From: Clostridia bacterium
Lineage (GTDB): Bacteria > Bacillota > Clostridia > Oscillospirales > CAG-272
Length of the DNA: 7,179 nucleotides
Assembly: GCA_900768535.1 (NCBI GenBank)
Contig: CAAGDE010000154.1
Coordinates: 1-7,179 of the forward strand
Direction: 5' to 3'
In this document: piece after piece, positions 1 to 5,296 of the stretch
How positions within the stretch are numbered: the stretch's first letter is position 1
Layout: the number at the start of each line of letters is the position of its first letter
Position numbers and translations under genes: made by a program
Notes under the pieces: model-generated
What the model was told of the DNA's origin: nothing
The model's input: only the letters and a program-made list of their open reading frames with translations
Databases searched by the model: none

Positions 1-171
1 CGGAAAAGTCCCAAGAACCCCAAAGCTTCACCGCAAAGGGCACCCGAAACGCAGTACGTAACAATCACGTACCACCTCACGGGTGCCCTTTGCGGTGAAG
101 TTCTTGGAGTCCTTAGAACCTTCTCCGAAAGAAGGTTCTAAGCAGGGTTTGGGGCGGCGCCCCAAGGTCTT
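1..171 (-). repeat. Large palindromic intergenic element, copy 1 (cut by left window edge)
   Basis: This is the reverse complement of the element at 6700-6915, with about ten differences over the 171 shared bases. Read on the minus strand it begins AAGACCTTGGGGC at 171, one base after the T that starts the yhcH-family stop codon. It holds three nested stems: a 7 bp GC-rich stem (149-155 with 159-165), a perfect 13 bp stem with a 5 nt loop (112-124 with 130-142), and a perfect 21 bp stem (26-46 with 80-100). By comparison with the complete copy, the missing part lies left of base 1 and would complete an outer inverted arm. It has no coding capacity and no transposase. It is probably a MITE-like or REP-like element that ends up as a 3' UTR or RNA-stabilising structure (inference). 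Confidence 0.9.
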
Positions 172-634
172 ACCCCTTCACCTTCACGATCGCCTTTCGG
201 ACGGGGCGGGGCTCCGGGGCGTGGCAGGGGGCGTGGAGCTCGTTTGTGAAGAAGATGGCGAAGCTGCCGGCGGGGACGTTCAGGCGGGTGCAGTCGGAGA
301 GGGGGACGGGGGCGTAAAGGAGGTAATCCCGTTCGGCATTCTCCTCGGTGACGGCGGGGGTACGGGCGGGGACGTACATCAGCTCCTCGCCGGTGAGGAC
401 CACCTGCACGTCGATGTATTTTTTGTGGCTCTCCGCGCGGGCGGATTCCTGCGGGGCGGCATCACCGGTACCGAGATTGACGAAAATCTCCTCCGGGATA
501 TCGGTGCCGGCAAGAACGTGTCTGCCGTCGGGTGCATTCTCCTGCAGCAGCTTGCGCAGGAAGGCGAACGCCGCGGGGAAGCGCGGGTGGAGGGATGCGT
601 ACTGTTCCAGATGCTCCAGCTGATCGATGACCAT
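170..634 (-). CDS. YhcH/YjgK/YiaL family protein (cupin-like sugar-metabolism protein)
   Basis: This 154-residue protein is full length for the family, which has about 150 residues and a cupin-like beta barrel. Family members occur in sialic acid and other sugar-use operons and resemble the EbgC beta-galactosidase subunit; a sugar anomerase or isomerase role has been proposed. Visible hallmarks are E68-S-H70-K followed by Y73-I-D75-V-Q77, then G82-E-E, and near the C-terminus F128-F129 with H134 and H138, followed by a strand ending KAIVKVKG. The histidines and acidic residues are the likely metal or sugar site. The start at 634 has an AAGGA about 12 bases upstream, slightly far but acceptable. 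The gene is transcribed divergently from the transketolase operon, from a promoter at 730-758. Its TAA stop takes its last two bases from the edge of the palindromic element. The actual substrate cannot be read from sequence. Confidence 0.9.
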   Translation of the reverse strand: MVIDQLEHLEQYASLHPRFPAAFAFLRKLLQENAPDGRHVLAGTDIPEEIFVNLGTGDAAPQESARAESHKKYIDVQVVLTGEELMYVPARTPAVTEENAERDYLLYAPVPLSDCTRLNVPAGSFAIFFTNELHAPCHAPEPRPVRKAIVKVKG

Positions 635-664
635 GTTTAATACCGTTCCTTGTCTGTAGTGGAT

Positions 665-722
665 ACAAAGCGACTGCGGCGGAGGCGCACAGGAAAAAAG
701 CGCCGCCGGGCGGTCACTTTGT
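665..722 (-). promoter_or_regulatory. Structured 5' leader hairpin of the yhcH-family gene
   Basis: Inverted arms at 665-674 and 713-722 (ACAAAGCGAC and GTCACTTTGT on the plus strand) pair over 10 positions. The single mismatch is C with A on the plus strand but becomes a G-U wobble in the minus-strand RNA, which suggests the structure belongs to the leftward transcript. Inside it, GGCGGCGC can pair with GCGCCtcCGCC across a bulge. The predicted transcription start of the minus-strand promoter lies at about 723-724, so the hairpin would sit at the very 5' end of the mRNA. A run of six U follows the inner 5' arm. An mRNA-stabilising leader or weak attenuator are both possible. No known riboswitch class was recognised. 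Confidence 0.4.
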
Positions 723-729
723 CTGTTCT

Positions 730-758
730 ATTTTATCACACCGCAGGGAAGCTGTCAA
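730..758 (-). promoter_or_regulatory. Sigma-A promoter of the yhcH-family gene
   Basis: Read on the minus strand, a perfect -35 box TTGACA (758-753) is followed by a 17 bp spacer and a -10 box TAAAAT (735-730). The expected start is near 723, giving a leader of about 90 nt before the ATG at 634. Its -35 box lies 39 bp from the -35 box of the opposite promoter at 798-826. Confidence 0.8.
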
Positions 759-797
759 GTCTTTTTGGAGCAAAACGGCAAAAAAAGCGGGAAGCCC

Positions 798-826
798 TTG
801 ACATTTTCCCTGTTTTGCCTTATAAT
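798..826 (+). promoter_or_regulatory. Sigma-A promoter of the tkt-tkt-maf operon
   Basis: A perfect -35 box TTGACA (798-803), a 17 bp spacer and a perfect -10 box TATAAT (821-826) form a full-consensus promoter. The expected start is near 833, leaving a leader of about 26 nt before the ATG at 859, too short for a riboswitch. Its AGGAGG ribosome binding site lies at 847-852, six bases before the start codon. Confidence 0.93.
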
Positions 827-858
827 AGAGGCGTAAATATATCTTCAGGAGGACTGAA

Positions 859-1680
859 ATGGTAGCAACTGAGAAAGCCATGCTTGAGCGCGCGGCGCGG
901 AACATCCGCATCGGCGTCATCGAAGCCACGCACGCGGCGAAGTCGGGACATCCGGGCGGATCGCTGTCGATTGCGGACGTGCTCGCGTACCTGTACTTCC
1001 GGGAAATGCGGATCAGACCGGAGGAACCCCGCTGGGCAGACCGTGACCGCTTTGTGCTCTCCAAGGGGCACTGCGCGCCGGGGCTGTATGCGGCGCTCGC
1101 CAACCGGGGATACTTCCCGGTGGAGGAGCTGAAGACTCTGCGCAAGCTCGATTCGCGCCTGCAGGGGCATCCGGACATGACCCTCACCCCCGGCGTGGAT
1201 ATGTCGGCGGGCTCGCTGGGGCTGGGCATCAGCTCGGCGGCGGGCATGGCACTGGCGGGGAAAATCGCCGGGGGGGACTACCGCGTTTATACCGTTGTCG
1301 GTGACGGCGAGAGCGAGGAGGGACAGGTCTGGGAGGCGTGTATGTTCGCGGCGCACTACAAGCTGGACAACCTGTGCGTGATCCTCGACTGGAACGGTCT
1401 GCAGATCGACGGTCCCGTGGCGGAGGTTATGAATCCCACACCGCACGACAAAAAGCTGGAGGCGTTCGGCTTCCATGTCATCGCGGTGAACGGGCACGAT
1501 TTCGACGCGCTGGAGAGGGCGTTTGACGAGGCAAAGACGGTCAAGGGCAAGCCGACCGCCATCATTGCAAAAACGGTCAAGGGCAAGGGTGTCTCCTTCA
1601 TGGAGAATCAGGTCAAGTGGCACGGCACGGCTCCAAGCGACGAGCAGTACGCCGCGGCGCTTGCGGAATTGACGAAATAA
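859..1680 (+). CDS. tkt: Transketolase, N-terminal (thiamine diphosphate-binding) subunit
   Basis: This 273-residue protein corresponds to the first third to half of a one-chain transketolase. With the next gene's product it transfers two-carbon ketol units between sugar phosphates in the non-oxidative pentose phosphate pathway, in the cytoplasm. The early SGHPGG signature sits at residues 29-34, SKGHCAPGLYA at 68-78, and GHPD at 103-106. The thiamine diphosphate/Mg motif starts with GDG at 148-150 and ends at N179, as in the classical GDG-(x)n-N motif. H31, H71 and H104 match conserved active-site histidines of the family. The ATG at 859 is fixed by an ideal AGGAGG six bases upstream. The gene ends 12 bases before the C-terminal subunit gene, the standard arrangement for split transketolases in Clostridia and archaea. 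No damage is visible. Confidence 0.96.
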   Translation: MVATEKAMLERAARNIRIGVIEATHAAKSGHPGGSLSIADVLAYLYFREMRIRPEEPRWADRDRFVLSKGHCAPGLYAALANRGYFPVEELKTLRKLDSRLQGHPDMTLTPGVDMSAGSLGLGISSAAGMALAGKIAGGDYRVYTVVGDGESEEGQVWEACMFAAHYKLDNLCVILDWNGLQIDGPVAEVMNPTPHDKKLEAFGFHVIAVNGHDFDALERAFDEAKTVKGKPTAIIAKTVKGKGVSFMENQVKWHGTAPSDEQYAAALAELTK

Positions 1681-1692
1681 GGAGGAGAGATC

Positions 1693-2634
1693 ATGGCAGA
1701 CAAAATCGCAACCAGAGAAGCATACGGCGACGCGCTGGTGGAATTCGCCGATGCATACGATTTTATCGTAATGGACGCCGACCTGGCGGAGGCAACCAAA
1801 ACCGTCAAATTCAAAAAGGCACACCCGGAGCGGTTCTTCGACTGCGGCATTGCCGAGGGCAACATGATGAGCGTTGCGGCAGGCGTGGCGACCACCGGCA
1901 AGACCGTGTTCGCCTCCAGCTTTGCAATGTTCGCCGCCGGCAGAGCCTTTGAGCAGGTGCGCAACTCCATCGGATACCCGCACCTGAACGTCAAAATCGG
2001 CGCTACGCACGCAGGCATTACGGTCGGCGAGGACGGCGCGACCCACCAGTGCAACGAGGATATCGCCCTGATGCGCACCATCCCCGGCATGACGGTGGTC
2101 GTTCCCTCGGACGCCGTGGAAGCCAGGGCGGCGGTGAAGGCGGCGCTGGAGCAGGACGGACCGTTCTATCTCCGCTTCGGCAGATTCGCCGTCCCGGTGA
2201 TCAATGACCGTCCCGGCTACAAATTCGAGGTCGGCCGGGGCGTGACCCTGGCGGACGGAACCGATGTCACGCTGGTTGCCGCCGGCATCATGGTCGGCAT
2301 GGCGCTGGAAGCAAGGGAGCTGCTTGCGGCGGAGGGAATCAGCGCCCGCGTGATCAACATTCACACGATCAAGCCGATTGACCGCGATCTGCTTGCACAG
2401 GCGGCACGCGAGACCGGCGCCATCGTCACGGCGGAGGAGCACAACATCCTCGGCGGACTGGGCGGTGCGGTTGCAGAGGCGGTCGGCGAGACCTGCCCGG
2501 TTCCGGTCCGGCGTGTGGGCATGAATGATACCTACGGGCATTCCGGCACGGTCCCGGCGCTCCTGGAGCGCTACGGTCTGACGCCGGCACACATCGCGGC
2601 GGAAGCGAAGAAAGCCATTGCGCTGAAGAAGTAA
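1693..2634 (+). CDS. tkt: Transketolase, C-terminal subunit (pyrimidine-binding and C-terminal domains)
   Basis: This 313-residue protein is the partner of the preceding subunit. The pyrimidine-binding domain occupies roughly residues 1-165 and carries CGIAEGNMM at 51-59; E55 is the likely glutamate that activates the thiamine N1' across the dimer interface. It also carries ATHAGITVGEDGATHQ at 104-119, with H106 and H118 near the substrate channel. The remainder is the transketolase C-terminal domain, with IHTIKPID and a TAEEHNILGGLGGAV segment typical of the family. The ribosome binding site AGGAGG (1680-1685) overlaps the last base of the upstream stop codon and lies seven bases before the ATG, so the two subunits are probably made in step. 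1-deoxyxylulose-5-phosphate synthase and pyruvate dehydrogenase E1-beta share this fold, but the pairing with a separate N-terminal transketolase gene favours transketolase. Confidence 0.95.
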   Translation: MADKIATREAYGDALVEFADAYDFIVMDADLAEATKTVKFKKAHPERFFDCGIAEGNMMSVAAGVATTGKTVFASSFAMFAAGRAFEQVRNSIGYPHLNVKIGATHAGITVGEDGATHQCNEDIALMRTIPGMTVVVPSDAVEARAAVKAALEQDGPFYLRFGRFAVPVINDRPGYKFEVGRGVTLADGTDVTLVAAGIMVGMALEARELLAAEGISARVINIHTIKPIDRDLLAQAARETGAIVTAEEHNILGGLGGAVAEAVGETCPVPVRRVGMNDTYGHSGTVPALLERYGLTPAHIAAEAKKAIALKK

Positions 2635-3224
2635 TGCGGGAGTGCATTCTTGCGTCCGCGTCTCCCCGGCGGCGGGAGATCCTGACCAATCTGGGGATTC
2701 CGTTCACCGTTTTTGCAACCGACACGGACGAAACGACTGCCGAGACCGACCCCGCCCGGCTTGCCGAGGAGCTGAGCACCCGGAAGGGACGCGCGGCGCT
2801 GGCGGCACTGCACGCGGCGGGGACGGACACGGCGGGAAAGGTGATCATCGCCTCGGATACCACGGTCTGCTGCGCGGGGGAAATCCTCGGCAAGCCGCGG
2901 GATGCGGAAGATGCCCGGCGGATGCTGCGGCTTCTCTCCGGCAGGCGGCATGAGGTGGTCAGCGGCGTCTGGCTCTCGCTGGACGGACGGAAGGCGGTCT
3001 CCCACGCGGTGACGGCGGTGGAATTCGACCCGCTGACCGATGCGGACATTGCCGCCTACCTTGCCACGGGGGAGCCGTTCGGCAAAGCGGGTGCCTACGC
3101 CATTCAGGGGCGGGCGTCCGCCTTCATCCACAGCATCACGGGAGACTATTTCAACGTGGTCGGACTCCCCGTCAACTGCCTGTGCAACCTCTTCCGGGAT
3201 ACGTTCCATGAGGCGCTGATCTGA
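2634..3224 (+). CDS. maf: Maf family nucleoside triphosphate pyrophosphatase
   Basis: This 196-residue cytoplasmic enzyme is full length for the Maf/HAM1-like fold. It hydrolyses non-canonical or selected nucleoside triphosphates (dTTP, UTP and modified bases in characterised homologues) to monophosphate and pyrophosphate, cleaning the nucleotide pool; Maf was first linked to septum inhibition in Bacillus. The phosphate-binding start ILASASPRRREIL is at residues 5-17, the SDTTV segment holds the likely catalytic D75, GKP is at 86-88, and GKAGAYAIQG is at 150-159, followed by the usual I-x-G-D-Y-x-N-V-V-G-L-P stretch at 168-179. Its ATG shares one base with the stop of the upstream transketolase gene (TAATG) and has only a weak purine-rich AAGAAG upstream, which points to translational coupling. 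The link with transketolase is probably positional rather than metabolic. No intrinsic terminator follows directly; a repeat-rich region begins within about 25 bases. Confidence 0.95.
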   Translation: MRECILASASPRRREILTNLGIPFTVFATDTDETTAETDPARLAEELSTRKGRAALAALHAAGTDTAGKVIIASDTTVCCAGEILGKPRDAEDARRMLRLLSGRRHEVVSGVWLSLDGRKAVSHAVTAVEFDPLTDADIAAYLATGEPFGKAGAYAIQGRASAFIHSITGDYFNVVGLPVNCLCNLFRDTFHEALI

Positions 3225-3245
3225 TGGATGGCGGGTTTGCTTGCG

Positions 3246-3314
3246 TGGGTCCACTCGCCGGTTTCGCCCTCATCCGGCGCTGGCGCGCCACCTTCCCCCT
3301 CAAAGGGGAAGGCT
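3246..3314 (+). repeat. Palindromic intergenic repeat, copy A
   Basis: The core at 3265-3314 starts CGCCCTCATCCG and includes the 10 bp palindrome TGGCGCGCCA (3281-3290) and a hairpin with an 8 bp stem CCTTCCCC (3291-3298) and GGGGAAGG (3305-3312) around a 6 nt loop. The leading TGGGTCCACTCGCCG (3246-3260) is shared with copy B. The core is a 50/50 perfect reverse complement of copy C. It is shaped like a REP or small MITE and could act as a 3' boundary for the maf operon. Confidence 0.85.
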
Positions 3315-3339
3315 ACTACGGTGGGATGGTTGCTTGAAG

Positions 3340-3408
3340 TGGGTCCACTCGCCGATTTCGCCCTCATCCGGCACTGGCGTGCCACCTTCCCCACCCGGGG
3401 GGAGGCTT
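3340..3408 (+). repeat. Palindromic intergenic repeat, copy B (direct repeat of copy A)
   Basis: It has the same orientation and order as copy A: TGGGTCCACTCGCCG, then TTTCGCCCTCATCCGGC and GCCACCTTCCCC. It lies 94 bp downstream of A, and the bases before the shared part (GGTTGCTTG-like) also resemble each other, so A and B look like a diverged tandem duplication of a roughly 90 bp unit. The distal hairpin differs: CCACCCGGGGGGAGG replaces the CTCAAAGGGG form. Confidence 0.8.
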
Positions 3409-3495
3409 CTATGGTCATTCCGTGAAATATAGAGACAGCGCCGATTTGAAAGCAAGATAAGAGGTAGAACATAAAAAAATTCGCCCTGCCGCAGA

Positions 3496-3545
3496 AGCCT
3501 TCCCCTTTGAGGGGGAAGGTGGCGCGCCAGCGCCGGATGAGGGCG
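3496..3545 (-). repeat. Palindromic intergenic repeat, copy C (inverted)
   Basis: All 50 bases are the exact reverse complement of 3265-3314 in copy A. The centre-to-centre distance is about 231 bp. A and C could therefore pair in a transcript or extrude together, and their identity implies recent origin or gene-conversion-like homogenisation. Confidence 0.88.
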
Positions 3546-3619
3546 GGCGAGCGGTGCTAATTTTCCCTTGACCCGCCGCAGTTTCAACGCACTTTTCTAT
3601 GCATTGGTACCGCCGAAAG

Positions 3620-3693
3620 AAGCCTTCCCCCGGGTGGCGGAGGGAAAACTGCAAGCAGTTTAGCGCGCCAGCGACGGATGAGGGCGAAATCGG
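3620..3693 (-). repeat. Palindromic intergenic repeat, copy D (inverted, with inner palindrome)
   Basis: Read on the minus strand it begins CCGATTTCGCCCTCATCCG, matching copy B, continues to GGCGCG, then has an extra segment with the perfect palindrome AAACTGC-TT-GCAGTTT (plus strand 3646-3661). It ends in a CCACCCGGGGGAAGGCTT terminus like that of copy B. It is thus a longer variant of the same family with an inserted or alternative middle. Confidence 0.75.
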
Positions 3694-3836
3694 TGAGCGT
3701 AGCACAGAACGCCGTGCACCTCATACGGATGCATCAAACTGATCAGCGCCCTCGGCGGCGTTCGTGCGGTCCGACAGGAAACGGCGGGACGGCGGGCGGT
3801 CGGGGCGCTTTCGGGTGACGGAGGCAGTCTGTTCGG

Positions 3837-3843
3837 AAAGGAG
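3837..3843 (+). promoter_or_regulatory. cca: Ribosome binding site that fixes the cca start
   Basis: AAAGGAG lies seven bases before the ATG at 3851. An in-frame ATG at 3764 would add 29 residues but has no such site. The homologous family normally starts shortly before the GG-V-R-D motif, as it does when translation begins at 3851. Confidence 0.85.
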
Positions 3844-3850
3844 ACAAGAC

Positions 3851-5194
3851 ATGAATCCCATACAGATTCCCCCGGCGGCGGGGGAGGCGCTCCGGCGTCT
3901 GGAAGCCGGCGGATATGAGGCATATGCGGTCGGCGGTTGCGTCCGTGACGCGCTCTTAGGACGGAAGCCGAACGACTGGGATCTGACCACAAATGCCCGC
4001 CCGCAGGAGGTGCTTGCCGTCTTTTCCGACTGCCGGACCGCGGAAACGGGACTGCGCCACGGCACGGTGACCGTCCTGCTGGACGGCGAGCCGCTGGAGA
4101 TTACCACCTACCGCCGGGACGGTGCCTACGCGGACAACCGGCACCCGGTGCAGGTCACGTTCTCGGACACCGTGGAGGATGACCTGGCGCGGCGCGATTT
4201 CACGGTCAACGCCATGGCGTATCATCCGGTGCGCGGGCTGTGTGATCCGTACGGCGGGCAGGCGGATCTTCGCGCGGGGATCATCCGCTGTGTCGGCGAC
4301 CCTGCCACGCGCTTTCATGAGGACGGACTGCGTATTCTGCGCGCCGTGCGGTTTGCAGCGGTGCTGAATTTTTCCGTTGATTCCGCAACCGACCGTGCCG
4401 TGCGCGACTGCCGGGGACTGCTTGGGAACATTGCCCGCGAACGGGTGCGGGTGGAGCTTGACAAGCTGCTGACGGGGGAGGGCTGTGTCCCCGTCCTGCG
4501 CGCCTATCCGGAGATCGTGGCGGAAATCCTGCCGGAAATTGCCCCGTGTTTCGGCTTCCGGCAGAATTCGCGCTACCACTGCTATGACGTTTGGGAGCAT
4601 ACCCTTGCCGCGCTGGAGTCGTCCGTCCCCGACCTTGCCGTCCGGCTGACCCTGCTGTTCCACGACATCGGCAAGCCGGCGACCTATACAGAGGACGCGC
4701 GCGGCGGGCATTTCCTGGGGCACGCAAAGGTGAGTGCGGAGCTGGCACGCGGCGCAATGGAGCGTCTGCGCTACGACAAAGTCACCGAAGCGCGCGTGCT
4801 GGAGCTGGTGCGGATCCACGATCTCCCGCTGCCGGTCGGGGAAAAGCAGGTCAAGCGGCTGATGATGCGGCTGTCGGAGGAGGACATTGAACGCCTGCGG
4901 GAGGTCCAGCGCTGTGACCGTCTGGCGCACCATCCCGACTACCGGGAGCTGCCGCCGGCGTGGTACAGCCTGCCGGGGAAGATCGCGGAAATCCGCGCGT
5001 CCCACGCCTGTCTGTCGCTCCGCACCCTTGCCGTAAACGGGCGGGATCTGACGGCGCTGGGGATTCCGCCGGGACCGGAAATCGGTCGCCTGCTGCAATC
5101 GCTCCTGGATGCGGTGGTGGACGGGGCTGTCCCGAACGACCGGGAGGTGCTTCTGGCACGTGCGGCGGCGCTCCGAGATGTGAACAAACCGTAA
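3851..5194 (+). CDS. cca: CCA-adding tRNA nucleotidyltransferase (class II, with HD domain)
   Basis: This 447-residue cytoplasmic enzyme builds or repairs the 3' CCA end of tRNAs from CTP and ATP without a nucleic-acid template. The head domain has YAVGGCVRD at 25-33 and the catalytic carboxylates D42-W-D44. RRDFTVNAMAY is at 114-124. The nucleotide-recognition motif E157-D158-G-L-R161 is intact; in characterised class II enzymes the Asp and Arg act as the protein template for CTP and ATP. RERVRVELDKLL at 196-207 is the following family motif. A C-terminal HD phosphohydrolase-like domain follows, with H250 and H271-D272 in LLFHDIGKP, giving possible 2',3'-cyclic phosphatase or phosphodiesterase activity by family analogy. 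Only one nucleotidyltransferase gene is visible here, so a split CC-adding/A-adding pair cannot be excluded, but the full motif set favours a complete CCA enzyme. It is preceded by a repeat-rich interval without a clear promoter. Confidence 0.94.
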   Translation: MNPIQIPPAAGEALRRLEAGGYEAYAVGGCVRDALLGRKPNDWDLTTNARPQEVLAVFSDCRTAETGLRHGTVTVLLDGEPLEITTYRRDGAYADNRHPVQVTFSDTVEDDLARRDFTVNAMAYHPVRGLCDPYGGQADLRAGIIRCVGDPATRFHEDGLRILRAVRFAAVLNFSVDSATDRAVRDCRGLLGNIARERVRVELDKLLTGEGCVPVLRAYPEIVAEILPEIAPCFGFRQNSRYHCYDVWEHTLAALESSVPDLAVRLTLLFHDIGKPATYTEDARGGHFLGHAKVSAELARGAMERLRYDKVTEARVLELVRIHDLPLPVGEKQVKRLMMRLSEEDIERLREVQRCDRLAHHPDYRELPPAWYSLPGKIAEIRASHACLSLRTLAVNGRDLTALGIPPGPEIGRLLQSLLDAVVDGAVPNDREVLLARAAALRDVNKP

Positions 5195-5232
5195 CATTTG
5201 CGGATCGCCGCACCGACCTGTGGGACAGAATC

Positions 5233-5261
5233 TTGACAATCCCCGCAGGCTGTGATATAAT
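5233..5261 (+). promoter_or_regulatory. asnS: Extended -10 sigma-A promoter of asnS
   Basis: TTGACA (5233-5238), a 17 bp spacer and TATAAT (5256-5261), with TG one base upstream of the -10 box (5253-5254), make a consensus extended -10 promoter. The expected start is near 5268, about 29 nt before the ATG. That leaves no room for a T-box leader, so this synthetase gene does not appear to be controlled by tRNA-sensing attenuation from this promoter. Confidence 0.92.
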
Positions 5262-5284
5262 AGAATATTATTTGAAGCAAAAAG

Positions 5285-5290
5285 AAGGGA
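5285..5290 (+). promoter_or_regulatory. asnS: Ribosome binding site that fixes the asnS start
   Basis: AAGGGA lies six bases before the ATG at 5297. The in-frame TTG at 5291 would place the site immediately against the start codon, so ATG at 5297 is preferred. Confidence 0.8.
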
Positions 5291-5296
5291 TTGGAT

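Larger units (their letters stand above)
3225..3850. other. 626 bp non-coding, repeat-rich interval between maf and cca
   Basis: No reading frame here has a convincing start, ribosome binding site or family resemblance; those present come from the repeats. The interval holds four copies of a palindromic repeat (entries at 3246, 3340, 3496 and 3620). Between copies 2 and 3 is an AT-richer spacer (about 3409-3495) in which nothing was recognised, and a 74 bp spacer separates copies 3 and 4. The final 150 bases before cca are GC rich. No near-consensus sigma-A promoter could be found for cca, so it is transcribed either by read-through or from a weak or unusual promoter. Confidence 0.7.

Noticed and set aside
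83..640. Plus-strand reading frame of 185 codons
   Set aside because: It is antisense to the well-supported yhcH-family gene, starts inside the palindromic repeat, and its translation is glycine-rich low-complexity typical of GC-rich shadow frames.
820..2592. Minus-strand reading frame of 590 codons
   Set aside because: It is a shadow of the two transketolase genes, rich in R, H and V with no recognisable domain. The plus-strand proteins carry full catalytic motifs and ribosome binding sites.
3246..3693. CRISPR array
   Set aside because: Only four units in two orientations with unequal spacers, and the units are palindromic REP-like elements; no cas genes are nearby.
3764..3850. Upstream in-frame ATG that would extend cca by 29 residues
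   Set aside because: No ribosome binding site at 3764; the ATG at 3851 has AAAGGAG at ideal spacing and gives the usual family length.
3146..3992. Several 60-110 codon frames in the maf-cca interval on both strands
   Set aside because: Their sequence is made of the palindromic repeats, read as proline/serine-rich translations, with no starts supported by ribosome binding sites.
5199..5212. Small hairpin TGCGG-ATCG-CCGCA after cca as a terminator
   Set aside because: Only a 5 bp stem and no T-run afterwards, so it is not convincing as an intrinsic terminator.
5291..5296. TTG as an alternative asnS start
   Set aside because: It directly abuts the ribosome binding site; ATG at 5297 has six-base spacing.
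5195..5296. T-box riboswitch upstream of asnS
   Set aside because: The promoter leaves a leader of about 29 nt, and no T-box sequence or antiterminator is present.
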